Shown: positions 1-9,520, numbered from the stretch's first letter. The stretch: DNA of 64,000 nt from Lacticaseibacillus saniviri JCM 17471 = DSM 24301 (GCF_001311785.1 NZ_BBBX01000012.1:1-64000), one strand, 5' to 3'. The notes: generated by a model from the sequence alone, not told the origin. Translations and numbers: made by a program.

Positions 1-51
1 TGCCTGCGCGGAAGTCTTGTTCCTAATCACAGAAACTGGAGGCAAGCAACA

Positions 52-1037
52 ATGAAACGTATGATCGGGTTTATCATCTTCCTCTGTGGCTTTTTAGTCG
101 TCGCAGCGGGATTCGGTGGTAGTAAGCAAAAGCAACAGGCAAAGCCATTGATCGGTATCTTACAGCCGATGAGTCATCCGGCACTGGATGCCATTCACCG
201 CGGCATTATTAAGGGACTGGATGAGAGCGGCTATCCTAAGAACACCATCAAAATTGATTTTCAAAACGCGCAGGGTGATCAGAGCAATCTGAAGTCCATG
301 GCGGAACGCTTCACGACAGAAGATGCGACAGTGACAGTGGGGATTGCGACACCTGCAGCCCAAGCACTGGCTAATGCAAATTCAACGACACCGATTGTCC
401 TGGGTGCCGTCACCGATCCTGTGGGCGCCAAGTTAGTGAAATCAAACGCACATCCAGGCGGCAACATTACTGGTGTTTCCGATCGCTCACCACTGAAGGC
501 ACAGTTGAGTTTGATTCACAAATTAGTGCCACACGCTAAGACATTAGGCATCATCGGGACGTCGAGTGATGATTCAGCCCAGACCCAACTCAAGCAGGTG
601 CAACAGATTGCACCAACTCTGGGCTTTACGGTTAAGAAGTACACCATCAGCAACACCAATGATTTGCAACAAGTGGCTGGTCAAATGGCGAATGCGGTCG
701 ATGCCATCTACGTGCCAAACGACAACACGATCGCCAGTGCGATGCAGACATTAGTCGCAGCGGCCAATCAAAACAAGGTGCCAATTTTCCCAGCCGCCGA
801 TACCATGGTTGATCAAGGCGGAATCGCGACAATCGGGCTGGATCAATTCAAGCTGGGTGTCGAGACCGGTAAGATGGTTGCTCAGATTCTGAAGGGCAAA
901 AACCAGCTAATTATCCCGTGCACTTTGAAAGCACAGGGACCTTGGTCTTGAATACCAAGGTGGCCAAGCAATTGGGCATTACGATTCCAGATTCATTATT
1001 AACGCAAGCAGAGAAGTCAGGGAGGGTGATCAAATGA
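52..1037 (+). CDS. ABC transporter substrate-binding protein (PF04392-type), frameshifted near the 3' end
   Basis: Extracellular solute receptor of the ABC importer encoded with the next two genes. The N-terminus has a Lys/Arg start and a hydrophobic stretch (residues about 5-20), consistent with export and membrane anchoring; the rest is a two-lobe periplasmic-binding-protein type fold of the ABC_sub_bind family. The start ATG follows a GGAGG at 38-42. The frame breaks near 903: adding one base gives a C-terminus reading NPANYPVHFESTGTLVLN, which ends at TGA 1035-1037 and overlaps the permease ATG by four bases. Streptococcal relatives were predicted to carry tryptophan (TrpXYZ), but nothing here fixes the ligand. 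The family call is fairly sure, the substrate is not. Confidence 0.85.
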
Positions 1038-1921
1038 TGATGTTAGGTGTTTCAGCAATTGGCCAGGGCCTGTTATACGGCCTGCTCGGTGTCGGGTTAT
1101 TCCTGACATTTCGGATTTTGGATTTTCCTGATATGACGGTCGAAGGTACCTTCCCATTCGGGGCAGCGGTTGCCGTTGCGGCCATTACCCACGGTGTTTC
1201 ACCACTGCTGGCGACACTGCTCGCTGGGCTAGCCGGGATGTTAGCGGGCCTGACCACGGGTTTGCTGGCCACCAAAGGCCATATGCCGATGTTACTGGCC
1301 GGTATTCTGGTGATGACGGGCTTGTTCTCAATCAACCTGCGCATCATGGGCCGCGCCAATCTCTCACTGCTCAATCAGGCTAATCTGTTCAAATACTTAC
1401 ATTTTGGCCCCGAATTCAACAGCGTCATCATCGGTGCTGGCAGTGCGATTGTGATTGTGGGGGTATTGATCGTCTTCTTGAACACCCAACGCGGTCAAGC
1501 CTTCATCGCGGCGGGGGACAATCCCAATATGGCGCAGAGCTTAGGTATCAACCCTGATAACCAACAGATCCTGGGCTTGATGGTCGGCAATGGCTTGATT
1601 GGCCTCGCTGGCGGCCTGGTTGCCCAAAATAATGGCTACGCCGACGTCAATATGGGTATCGGCGTCATCGTTATCGGTCTGGCTGCAATTATTATCGGTG
1701 AGGTGGTCTTCGGTGATTTGACGCTGAGCCAGCGTTTGATTGCGGTGGTATTGGGCAGTATTATCTATCGATTCATTTTGTTACTCGTACTTGCACTGGG
1801 CTTCAATCCAGACGACTTGAAGCTGGTGTCCGCTGTTATTCTGGCACTTGCCATCATGGTGCCACAGCTTGATGCACGATTGAAATTGAAGAAGACATTG
1901 AAAAAGGGGAGTGTGCGCTGA
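1034..1921 (+). CDS. ABC transporter permease (BPD_transp_2 family)
   Basis: Membrane channel subunit of the importer. The 295-residue protein is almost wholly hydrophobic, with about eight predicted membrane segments and the Gly/Ala-rich helices of the branched-chain amino-acid/sugar permease superfamily. The motif LDFPDMTVEGTFPFGAA near residues 32-48 is characteristic of permeases that partner with PF04392 binding proteins. The reading frame is intact. It starts inside the stop of the binding-protein gene and its TGA overlaps the ATG of the ATPase gene, so the three subunits are translationally coupled. The substrate is unresolved. Confidence 0.88.
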   Translation: MMMLGVSAIGQGLLYGLLGVGLFLTFRILDFPDMTVEGTFPFGAAVAVAAITHGVSPLLATLLAGLAGMLAGLTTGLLATKGHMPMLLAGILVMTGLFSINLRIMGRANLSLLNQANLFKYLHFGPEFNSVIIGAGSAIVIVGVLIVFLNTQRGQAFIAAGDNPNMAQSLGINPDNQQILGLMVGNGLIGLAGGLVAQNNGYADVNMGIGVIVIGLAAIIIGEVVFGDLTLSQRLIAVVLGSIIYRFILLLVLALGFNPDDLKLVSAVILALAIMVPQLDARLKLKKTLKKGSVR

Positions 1922-2675
1922 TGAGTGTTCAATTGAAGCTGACCGATGTGCAGGTCAATATCGCACAGGAACAGGGTGTGCGCACGCTGTTGGATGATGT
2001 CAATTTGGTATTGAATCAAGGCGATTTTGTCACCGTGCTGGGAACCAATGGTGCGGGAAAGTCCACGCTGTTCAATGCCATCGCCGGCACACTGCCAATT
2101 ACGGCGGGCCAAATTGAAATTGCCGGTCATGATGTGACCAAATTGAATCCTGAAAAACGAGCGAAGTACATTGCGCGCGTTTCCAGGATCCCAAGCTAGG
2201 AACGGCACCACGGATGACTGTGGCGGAGAATCTGGCGCTGGCCTCACATCGTGGCGACCGCCTGAAATTGAAGTTTCAGCAGGTCAGTAAACAGCGTGAG
2301 GCCTATCGCACACTTGCGGCCAAGACAGGTAATGGGTTGGACCAAGCGCTCGATAAGGCGACTGAGCAGCTCTCAGGTGGGCAACGACAAGCGCTGAGCC
2401 TGTTAATGGCTAGTCTCAAGCGTCCTGAACTATTGCTCTTAGACGAGCACACAGCGGCACTGGATCCGCACACCAGTCAGGCCATCATGGCCCTCACGGC
2501 ACAAATTGTGGCCGAACAGCAGCTGACTGGCTTGATGATTACGCATCAGATGGATGACGCGCTGCAATATGGGAATCGGCTGATTGTCTTAGATAATGGT
2601 CGCATCATTGCAGATTACGATGCCGACTCCAAAGCCAAGTTGACCCGACAAGATTTACTCGACTATTTTGATTAA
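1921..2675 (+). CDS. ABC transporter ATP-binding protein, frameshifted
   Basis: Cytoplasmic ATPase that powers the import complex of the two preceding genes. Walker A GTNGAGKS lies near residue 40, the signature LSGGQ near 145, Walker B LLLLDE followed by a D-loop near 170, and the switch His in MITHQ near 200. The frame breaks around 2188-2192 at the Q-loop (FQDPKLGTAPRMT); one extra T in the run before CCAGGATCC restores a single ORF of about 251 residues, normal for the family. Its start overlaps the permease stop. Confidence 0.88.
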
Positions 2676-2747
2676 TACTTACTGCTGCCGCATTTTATCA
2701 AAATGTGGTACGCTAAAACCATACAATGAAAAAAGGAAACGACAATC

Positions 2748-3970
2748 ATGAAGAAGCGATTAATCGCCCTTGCGGCAAGCAGCTTGTTGGTTTTACAACC
2801 ATTGATGGTGACCCAGGCGGCTAGTAGTGATGATATCAAGCAGCAAATGAGTAGTAATCAAGATGAGGCCTCTAAGTTACTGGATCAGGTCAATGCGATG
2901 ACTAAAAAGGTCGCCGATCTGCAAAAACAGGTCAAAGACAAAGATGCCAAGATCAAGGATGAGGAAGCTAAGATTCAGGACCTACAAACCAAACTGGATC
3001 AAATGAGCACCCAGATTCAAGACACGCAAGCGACAGTGAAGGCGCGCAAGGCTGAATTGAAGCGCCAGTTGCGTTCCTTACAGAAGTCCGCTGGTGATGG
3101 GGTGACCGGCAATGTCTACACCGACTTTGTTTTGAACGGTAGCGACTTGGCAGATGTTGTTGGCCGCGCCTTTGCGGTTCAAAAATTAGTCAGGCCAATC
3201 AAGATGCCCTGAAGGCCACCCAAAATCTGTGAGCGAACTGAAAACGACTCAAGTCCGATCAGGAAACGGCCCAAAAGGCGTTAAAGGATCAAAAGTCGCA
3301 GCTCGAAGATACGCGGCAATCATTGGTTGTGGATCAAAAAGGCCGCCGAGACACAACAGCAAGCGTTGCAAAAAGAAATCGACGCTCACGCTATGGAATT
3401 AGTAGCGTTGCAAGCTAAATATGACCAGGCTGTTGCTGCGGAAGCGGCCAAGAAGGCGCAGGATGAGGCCGATAAAAGGCGGCCGAAGAAGCCAAACAAC
3501 ATGCGGCTAATTTGACCGCGAGTGACGACTACGCTTGGCCATTTGGTTCCTGGTTAGGGACTGAAGATGGTGGACAGTTTGGCCACACAACAGGTTATCC
3601 ACGGCCCAATGACTATCATGATGGTGTGGACTTTGGTTCCGCAACCTATGGCAGTGGTTCCGATATTCACGCGGTACAATCCGGTACCGTCGTGGTCAGT
3701 GGCCTGAAGGGTGACGGCTTAGGCTATGTGATTGTCATCAAGGGTGCTAACGGCATCAGCACGGTGTATCAAGAATTCAGCACCAGTGCTAGCGATGCCT
3801 ATGTTAAGGAGGGCCAGACCGTTAAAGTCGGTGATGTCATCGGCAAATTGACTGGGTCTCACCTGCACTTGGGGATGACCAAACAGGACTGGAACCAAGC
3901 CGTCATGCACTCGTTTGATGCCAGTGGCGGTTGGCTCGATCCTGTGACTATCATTTCAGGTGGCAAATAA
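2748..3970 (+). CDS. Secreted peptidoglycan hydrolase: coiled coil plus M23 peptidase domain, several frameshifts
   Basis: Cell-wall hydrolase of the PcsB-like/M23 type. The first 25 residues are a signal peptide ending VTQAA. A long Lys/Gln/Asp heptad coiled coil follows (about residues 30-240), then a LytM/M23 zinc metallopeptidase domain with YHDGVDFGS and the HLHLG motif near the C-terminus. The gene is broken at least four times (about 3190, 3229-3245, 3340 and 3475); each restored segment continues the coiled coil, for example SDQETAQKALKDQKSQLED and then EADKKAAEEAKQHA. The size when repaired is about 408 residues. Such proteins usually need activation by FtsEX; no FtsEX lies nearby. 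Confidence 0.82.
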
Positions 3971-4021
3971 GCATTAGGCGTTTGCCTTGTAGAACGCAAT
4001 GAAGCAATTATATTCGTGAAA

Positions 4022-4072
4022 AAAGAGCCTGCGACAACCTCATAATGGGGATGTCGCAGGCTCTCTATTCGA
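4022..4072 (+). terminator. Intrinsic terminator after the M23 hydrolase gene
   Basis: GAGCCTGCGACA pairs with TGTCGCAGGCTC across a short loop, with an A-run before and a weak T-rich tail after the stem. Confidence 0.7.
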
Positions 4073-4092
4073 TTTCATAAAAAAGGAGAACT

Positions 4093-4526
4093 ATGACCGA
4101 TCAAGAATTACAGCAATTAGTCGAAACAATCTCACTCGCATCGTTCCATCGCCCGTTTGTTCATCAAGCTAAATTTAATGGGCGACTCAAAACAACAGGT
4201 GGTCGGTTTCATCTGAAGGATTACCATCTCGACTTTAATCCGACGATGTTTGCGCAATATCCAGAAGCAATCCCTGGCATCATAAAACACGAGTTGGTGC
4301 ATTATCACCTGTATCAGCAGGGATTGGGTCACACCCATCGGGATGCCGCATTCAAGCAACTGTTGCAGCAGGTCGGCGGATTACGCTATGCGCCTACCAT
4401 GCCAACCAAACGCGGCCTTATCACTACCAGTGCCAAAATTGCGGTCAGGATTACTGGCGCAAGCGGCGGATGAATGTGGCCCGTTACCGGTGTAGCCGCT
4501 GTTATGGACAGCTCAAAGCGGTTTGA
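4093..4526 (+). CDS. SprT-like zinc metallopeptidase, frameshifted
   Basis: SprT family protein, a predicted cytoplasmic zinc peptidase related to the Spartan/SprT group. The active-site HELVH (HExxH) lies near residue 63 with a downstream His. The frame breaks near 4422; adding one T gives GLYHYQCQNCGQDYWRKRR followed by YRCSRCYGQLKAV, that is, the C-terminal zinc ribbon with two CxxC pairs that defines the family, ending at 4526 (about 145 residues). ATG follows AAAGGAGA. The 3' end overlaps the convergent acetyltransferase gene by 14 bases. Confidence 0.85.
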
Positions 4527-4977
4527 TCATCGTTTCGTAAACTGAATGAAAGTCATTTCTTTCATAGAGTCGAAGCGCGCCTGCATTGGCCGATAGCACA
4601 TTGAGTTGAATAAAGGCGAGCTCGCGGGCCTTGCTCCACGCCGTGACTTCATCCAGTAGTCGCTGTCCAATGCCTTTGTTACGAGCGTTCGCATCGACTA
4701 CCAGATCAACGAGCAGAGACAGGCGGTAGCTGATGATTTCAGCTGCCGCTTCAGTTTTGGCCTCAACCACCAGCGCAAAGCCGTTCACTTGGCCTTCTTC
4801 TTCACTGACCAGAATATCGGCGTTGTCATCCATAATATATTTGGCAAAATAATCACGATTATCGGTCTTCAATGGTTGAATAATCATGGGTTCAATGGCA
4901 GCCATTTCGGTGGTGAGTGCTTGATACAAGCGGACAATGGCTGATAAATCAACAAGTGTTGCGGGACGAATGGACAT
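4513..4977 (-). CDS. GNAT family N-acetyltransferase
   Basis: Acetyl-CoA-dependent N-acetyltransferase of 154 residues, normal for a single GNAT domain. The acetyl-CoA-binding motif A is visible as VDANARNKGIGQRLL (residues about 90-104, Q/RxxGxG/A), followed by the motif B region LNVLSANAGALRLYERNDF. Substrate unknown. Start ATG is preceded by GGAGGTCAGCTT. The frame is intact, and the gene is transcribed away from the tRNA gene. Confidence 0.85.
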   Translation of the reverse strand: MSIRPATLVDLSAIVRLYQALTTEMAAIEPMIIQPLKTDNRDYFAKYIMDDNADILVSEEEGQVNGFALVVEAKTEAAAEIISYRLSLLVDLVVDANARNKGIGQRLLDEVTAWSKARELAFIQLNVLSANAGALRLYERNDFHSVYETMIKPL

Positions 4978-5038
4978 AAGCTGACCTCCAATGTTTTTGT
5001 ATAGTATACACTTTTATGAATAAAGATTGGAAAACTTG

Positions 5039-5067
5039 TTGACAATGGTGGCCAGATTTTATATACT
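5039..5067 (+). promoter_or_regulatory. Promoter for tRNA-Leu
   Basis: Perfect TTGACA (5039-5044), a 17-bp spacer, then TATACT (5062-5067), 22 bases upstream of the mature tRNA 5' end. Confidence 0.85.
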
Positions 5068-5089
5068 ATTTCTTGTGCTTGAGAGTAAT

Positions 5090-5175
5090 GCGGGTGTGGC
5101 GGAACTGGTAGACGCGCAAGATTAAGGATCTTGTGGGCAATTATGCCCGTGAAGGTTCAAGTCCTTTCACCCGCA
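5090..5175 (+). tRNA. tRNA-Leu (anticodon AAG)
   Basis: An 86-nt class II tRNA. Acceptor arms GCGGGTG (5090-5096) and CACCCGC (5168-5174) pair, with discriminator A at 5175 and no encoded CCA. The anticodon stem CAAGA/TCTTG encloses the loop TTAAGGA, giving anticodon AAG, which reads CUU (and CUC if A34 is deaminated to inosine). A long variable arm (GTGGGCAATTATGCCC region) and the T-arm GGTTCAAGTCC are typical of tRNA-Leu. Confidence 0.93.
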
Positions 5176-5202
5176 TCAGCTTTAACGGGAATGTTTAAAA
5201 AA

Positions 5203-5232
5203 CGCTGTAACCAATTGGTTACAGCGCTTTTT
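5203..5232 (+). terminator. Terminator of the tRNA-Leu transcript
   Basis: CGCTGTAACC and GGTTACAGCG form a perfect 10-bp stem with an AATT loop, followed by a T-run. Confidence 0.9.
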
Positions 5233-5272
5233 GTGCGTAAATACCTATGATACCGGCCTTTTAGAAGAACGC

Positions 5273-5301
5273 TTGTCATTTTGCCGATTATTCCGTATAC
5301 T
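5273..5301 (+). promoter_or_regulatory. Promoter for the Cys-rich leader and oppA-like gene
   Basis: TTGTCA (5273-5278), 17-bp spacer, TATACT (5296-5301). The predicted start site near 5308 gives a leader of about 50 nt before the small ORF at 5357 and about 130 nt before the OppA-like start. Confidence 0.7.
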
Positions 5302-5334
5302 GAAACCGTAATCAAATCGAGGTCGCAAGACCAA

Positions 5335-5426
5335 CCAATGAAAAGGGGTGAGCGCAATGTGTTGTGAATGTTCAAATGATCAAGTTGGCTGTTGCTGTCT
5401 GCGCTCGCAGATGACCATTTCATTGG
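5335..5426 (+). promoter_or_regulatory. Possible long-range pairing masking the oppA-like ribosome site
   Basis: CCAATGAAA at 5335-5343, just upstream of the small ORF, is exactly complementary to TTTCATTGG at 5418-5426, which runs into the GGAGGA ribosome site of the OppA-like gene. A smaller hairpin (TCTGC/GCAGA) lies immediately after the triple Cys codons. Ribosomes on the small ORF would be expected to disturb either structure. Seen in sequence; function inferred. Confidence 0.35.
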
Positions 5427-5455
5427 AGGAGAATTATGCATTTTCATTTAAATAA
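5357..5455 (+). CDS. Small Cys-rich leader ORF (32 aa) overlapping the oppA-like start
   Basis: An unrecognised ORF starting ATG after AAAAGGGGTGAGCGCA, a strong ribosome site. The peptide begins MCCECSNDQVGCCCLRS: six of its first 14 residues are Cys, including three consecutive Cys codons at 5390-5398. Its last 20 bases overlap, in another frame, the start of the downstream gene, and the ribosome site of that gene (GGAGGA, 5425-5430) lies inside it. The position between a promoter and a transporter-receptor gene suggests a regulatory leader peptide whose translation depends on Cys-tRNA supply. That is inference; a small metal- or redox-active peptide is an alternative. An indel in this stretch could change the tail. 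Confidence 0.5.
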   Translation: MCCECSNDQVGCCCLRSQMTISLEENYAFSFK

Positions 5456-7101
5456 GTTTGTTGTTGGTGTCACGGCCGTAGTGGCGTTGGTGTTAGTGTG
5501 TACTCACGGGCTGCGCGACTAAGAACGCCTCAACCTCAGCAACTAAGTCCCAACAGGTATTAAATCTGCCAACGTCTTCAGCCATGGATACGATTGATAT
5601 TTCTAAGGCTGGCGGATACGGTCAGAGCGGTAATATCTACGAAAGCTTCTATCGTTTAGGTGACAAGGGCAGTTTGACACCTGGATTGGCGCAATCTGTG
5701 ACAGTTTCTGCCGATCAAAAGCAATATACGTTCCATCTGCGTGATGCGAAGTGGAGTAATGGTGATTCCATCGTGGCCAGTGATTTCGTCTTTTCATGGC
5801 GGCGTTCGGTGACACCTAGCGTCCGCTCGCCTTACGCCTACCTGTTTGCTGGCATTAAAAATGGTGCTGCGATTGCGGCGGGGAAGATGAAACCAGACCA
5901 GCTGGGGATTACCGCACCTGATCAAAAGACGGTTGTCATCACGCTTGAGAAGCCAATCGCTTATTTCAAGAAGCTCATGGCTTACCCATTATTTGGCCCG
6001 CAAAACGAGCGTCTGGCCAAGAAGTATGGCAATAAGTTCGCCACGCAAGCCAAGTACACGGCTTACAGTGGTCCCTTCAAATTAATTAATTGGACGGGGA
6101 CGGAAAACACATGGGCCTTTGTTAAGAATCCTGAATACTGGGATCACAAGGTCGTGAAGCTGCAACGGATCAACTACACGGTGGTCGCTGATACCACGAC
6201 GGGCGTCGATCTGTATAAGACCAACAAGATTGATATGACCCAGCTATCTGTTGAGCAAGTGCCAACCTATGTAAAGGATCAAGATTTTAAGATTTTTGCT
6301 TACTCCTACGTGAATTACTTGGCATATAATCGTGAGAACAAAGATGCCGATAAGCGCAAGTTGCTCAACAACGCGAATGCGCGTCTGGCTATTTCCGCGG
6401 CACTCGATCGCAGTGAGCTGGCCAAGAAAGTGGTCGGGGATGGCACCTTGATTCCAACTGGATTTGTGGCGACTGAATTAGCCAATGATCCCAAAACCGG
6501 GGTGGATTTTGCTAAAGTCCAAGCGGTAAAGGATACGATGACCTACAGTACCAAGTTAGCGAAGCAGTATTGGGCCAAGGCCCAGAGCGAGACCGGCATC
6601 AAAAAGATCTCGCTGACCCTGTTAGCTGGGACCGATAACGGTGATGCACCGGCCACTAAAAATGTGGTTCAGTACATCAAGGGGCAATTGGAAGACATTT
6701 TACCTGGGATTTCGATTCAAATTCGCGCCATTCCAAGTAAGGCCGCGAAGAATGAAAGAGACACCGGCAACTTTGATATTGCTCTGTCCGGTTGGGGCGC
6801 TGACTTCAATGATCCCATCTCATTCCTGGAATTACTCACTAGCGATAATGGCCTCAATGTCGGACACTATAAGAGCGCCACATACGATCAGCTGATTGCA
6901 AAAGCCGAAGGTGAGGACGCGACAAAGCCTGAACAGCGCTGGCAAGATCTTCTGACAGCCACGCGGTTGGTTAATCGCGAACAGGCTGTCACACCGCTGT
7001 ATCAGAGCGTCTATCCAGACTTGATGCGACATACGATTAAGGGTGTGATCCATAATACAGCCGGGACGCAATGGAACTATAAGTATGCCTCAATCAAATA
7101 G
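5436..7101 (+). CDS. OppA-like peptide-binding lipoprotein (SBP_bac_5), frameshifted in the signal peptide
   Basis: Extracellular receptor of an oligopeptide-type ABC importer. ATG 5436 follows GGAGGA. Near 5503 one surplus base interrupts the signal peptide; removing it gives a lipobox region LTGC, so Cys would be lipidated, followed by a Ser/Thr-rich linker and the SBP_bac_5 domain to residue about 550. Family signatures include GGYGQSGNIYESFYRL near the mature start, WSNGDSIVASDFVFSWRR and PEYWDHKVV. No permease or ATPase genes adjoin, so it must use a transporter encoded elsewhere. The Cys-rich leader suggests cysteine-containing peptides or cystine as ligand (compare Listeria CtaP, an OppA-like protein in cysteine uptake), but this is inference. 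Confidence 0.85.
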
Positions 7102-7123
7102 TTGATAAGAACCTCACGCAAGC

Positions 7124-7176
7124 AAAAAAGCATCTGTGCGCAAACCAATCGGTCTGTCACAGGTGCTTTTTTGTGC
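7124..7176. terminator. Terminator between the oppA-like and MFS genes (bidirectional)
   Basis: GCATCTGTG pairs with CACAGGTGC; A-run on the left and T-run on the right, so it can serve both convergent genes. Confidence 0.85.
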
Positions 7177-7179
7177 CAC

Positions 7180-8550
7180 TTATGAATGATGCAAGCCCTG
7201 TTCACCAATGTTCTTGGGTAGAATCCAGACTTCAATGATAGGGGCAATCATCAGGAGTCCAAGAAAAGCAAAACCGGCTTGATAGGCGAGGTTGATGGGC
7301 GCAATGAGCGAAAAGAGTGACACGACCAGCGTGACTAAAGCGACCCCAATCCCTTGCGCGAGGGTTTGCGTGACAGCACTGAGCGTGTTGGCGCTGTTGC
7401 GTTCGGCAAATTCGACTTCTGTTAGACTGAGCCCGTTATACGCGGTCAGTGCCAGTGATCGGCCAACCCCCGAAATCGCGGCGAGAATGGCGATGATTGC
7501 GGCCGGTGTGGCTGCCGTCATGAAGGCTAGTGCGACGCCACTGATTAAGACCAATCCGAGAGCCAAGAGAATGGCATTGCGATATCCCAGCTTTTCAATT
7601 AATGCGGTGGTGAATGGTTTGATGCCGATGTTCCCTAAGAAAATAAAGATGACCAGTGATCCCGCTGCCAGTGCTGACCAGTGCAACACCGTTTGCAGAT
7701 AGACAGTGAGCAGATAAGGCAATGAGCCGACAGAGAGCCAAAGAATCGAACCACCAGTCTGCGAGATGCGGAAGGATGGAATTTTGAGGGCGGTAACCGC
7801 AAAGAGGGGCTGCTTCGCGTGAGTTAAGTGATAACTCACAACCAGTGTCAAAATGATGCCTAATCCAAATAAAGCGGCACTGAGCCACCAGTAGGGTGGG
7901 CTTGAGAGGCGCTGTCAGCACTGACTAAGAGCAAGAGCGATGCTGCCGCAATCTCAAAGAAGCCAATGAGATCAAAGCTCGGTCGTTCATTACTCTGATC
8001 AGGGGCGAGTAACTTGAGGCCAATGACCCAACTGATTAAACCGATAGGGACATTGATTAAGAAAATCCAGTGCCAACTCGCGTAAGTGGCGAGTGCACCA
8101 CCGACGACAGGCGCAATGGCGGGTGCGATGAGTGCTGGCCAGATGAGGTAGCTCATCATTTTGAGCAGATCAGCAGGGGCGGTTTTTTCTAAGACAATGA
8201 GTCGGGCGGTTGGGGTCATCAGTGATCCCGCCAAGCCTTGCAACATCCGCATCACTAATAATACGGTGAAGTTAGGTGCCAGCGCACTGCCTAATGAACT
8301 CACGGTGAATAAAATGACCGCGATGAGCCAGATCCGCCGCTTACCGAACCGGCGGGCGAGCCAGCCGCTGACGGGAATAAAGACAGCAACAGTGATGAGA
8401 TAGACGCTGACCAGTAAGGCAACGGTAGAACTTGATTGGTGAAAGGTCTGCGCAATTTTTTGGCAGTGCCGTGGTGACAATGGTGCCGTCGAGGATTTCC
8501 ATAAACAGACTGGCCGCCATTAATAGGGCAATTTTAATTTGTTGTGACAT
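7180..8550 (-). CDS. MFS multidrug efflux transporter (DHA2/EmrB-like), two frameshifts
   Basis: Proton-driven exporter of the major facilitator superfamily, 14-TM drug:H+ antiporter-2 type. The N-terminus MSQQIKIALLMAASLFMEIL with DGTIVTTALP is typical. The loop 2-3 motif GWLARRFGKRR is present, and a VGGALATYASWHWIFLINVP motif C-like region is strongly conserved in EmrB relatives. Breaks near 8465 and 7856 each repair with one base, giving about 457 residues. Start at 8550 follows GAGGTG. It overlaps the upstream padR-like gene by about 17 bases, so the pair is an operon under PadR control. Confidence 0.82.
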
Positions 8551-9080
8551 GGGACACCTCATTCGTGGTTAGTTGTTCTTGAAAGTCTGCAATCCAGGTG
8601 AGGGTTGCTTGCGCCTGGATGATTTGAAGATTGATGCGTTGCGCTGCGTACCAGTGATCGGTTTATCGACGGCATCGAGATGTGCGATGTTATCCTTGGC
8701 ATCGCGAATGATACTTTCTTGCTCGAGTTTGTAGTCGTTGAGCAGGTCAAGTTGTGTTGATAAGGGGAGATGCTGCATCGCATCGAGTTTGATCCGGTAA
8801 ATATCATCGGTGTGGGCCCCCTTGGGAATCGGTTCGGCCATCAATTCAAAGAAGCGTTGCTTGCCGGCTTCAGTGATTGTTGCGACTTTGGTTTTGGTGA
8901 GGACGCTGAGGTGCTCAGGGTGATGGCACCAGCGGCCTCCAGGCGATTGAGCAGGGGATAGATGACACCGAAACTCACCTTGCGATAATGATCAAAGGGA
9001 ATCTGTAATGTCTTTTGTAGCTTATAACCGTTTTGAGGGGATTCCATCAATTCACTCAAAACATTCAGTTCATTCATCAT
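8534..9080 (-). CDS. PadR family transcriptional regulator, two frameshifts
   Basis: Winged-helix repressor of the PadR family. The N-terminal domain reads MNELNVLSELMESPQNGYKL, then YRKVSFGVIYPLLNRLEAAG, the recognition-helix region. One base restored near 8917 continues into LSVLTKTKVATITEAGKQRF, then the C-terminal dimerisation helices (TQLDLLNDYKLEQESIIRDA). A second repair near 8640 extends it to a TAA at 8534, inside the MFS start. About 181 residues. Likely repressor of itself and the adjoining efflux pump through the palindrome just upstream. Confidence 0.83.
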
Positions 9081-9098
9081 AGGCTTTGCTCCTTCAAA

Positions 9099-9139
9099 TA
9101 TATCTAAACGATATGGATACTCTATATCGTTTAGATATA
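9099..9139. promoter_or_regulatory. Operator of the padR-MFS operon
   Basis: A perfect inverted repeat: TATATCTAAACGATAT (9099-9114), 9-bp spacer, ATATCGTTTAGATATA (9124-9139). It lies 19 bases upstream of the padR start and overlaps a minus-strand promoter whose TTGACA is the complement of 9143-9148, so a bound dimer would block RNA polymerase. Autorepression by PadR is inferred from position. Confidence 0.8.
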
Positions 9140-9181
9140 CGTGTCAACCTTTTTGAAGCGTGATGCATCTTTTTATGTTCA

Positions 9182-9490
9182 GAAATCAAAAAGAGCTTGT
9201 GACGTAACCCCTTCGGGGATGTCACAGGCTCTTATTTTTACGAATTTTATTGACTAATCGTGTTCCAAAAGGTTGAGAATCCCTGTTAACAAGAAGTGTG
9301 CGAACTCGCGTTTAGCAACTGAGCACCAGCATAGGTTCGTTTTAATTGGCAGTTTCTGCCAATGACGAACCGAGCTGGGCGCAAGTTGTTGCGAGTTCAA
9401 ACATCTTAACGGATTGTTTCACATCCTAAGTTCGGGATTTATCACCAATCCCTGTTAATCCTCCCACTCAAGCCACCTTTTGTCACAACT
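9182..9490 (-). repeat. Stop-proximal repeat, copy A (longest form, about 310 bp)
   Basis: Read on the minus strand it begins GTTGTGACAAAAGG 31 bases after the stop of the upstream gene. It continues through GAGGATTAACAGGGATTG and CCCGAACTTAGG, a nested hairpin region (GAACTCGC/GCGAGTTC, GGTTCGT/ACGAACC, GGCAG/CTGCC), then GTTAACAGGGATTCTCA and CTTTTGGAACACGATTA, and ends in a terminator hairpin. It shares these blocks with copies B-E in this window. It lies between two minus-strand genes and ends about 40 bases before the padR promoter region. Confidence 0.85.
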
Positions 9491-9520
9491 TCCACTTTTT
9501 TGGTGATTAAGTTGGCGTCG

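Noticed and set aside
2688-2712. Hairpin CCGCATTTT/AAAATGTGG after the first ABC importer operon as a terminator
   Set aside because: No T-run follows the stem, so termination there is doubtful; left unannotated.
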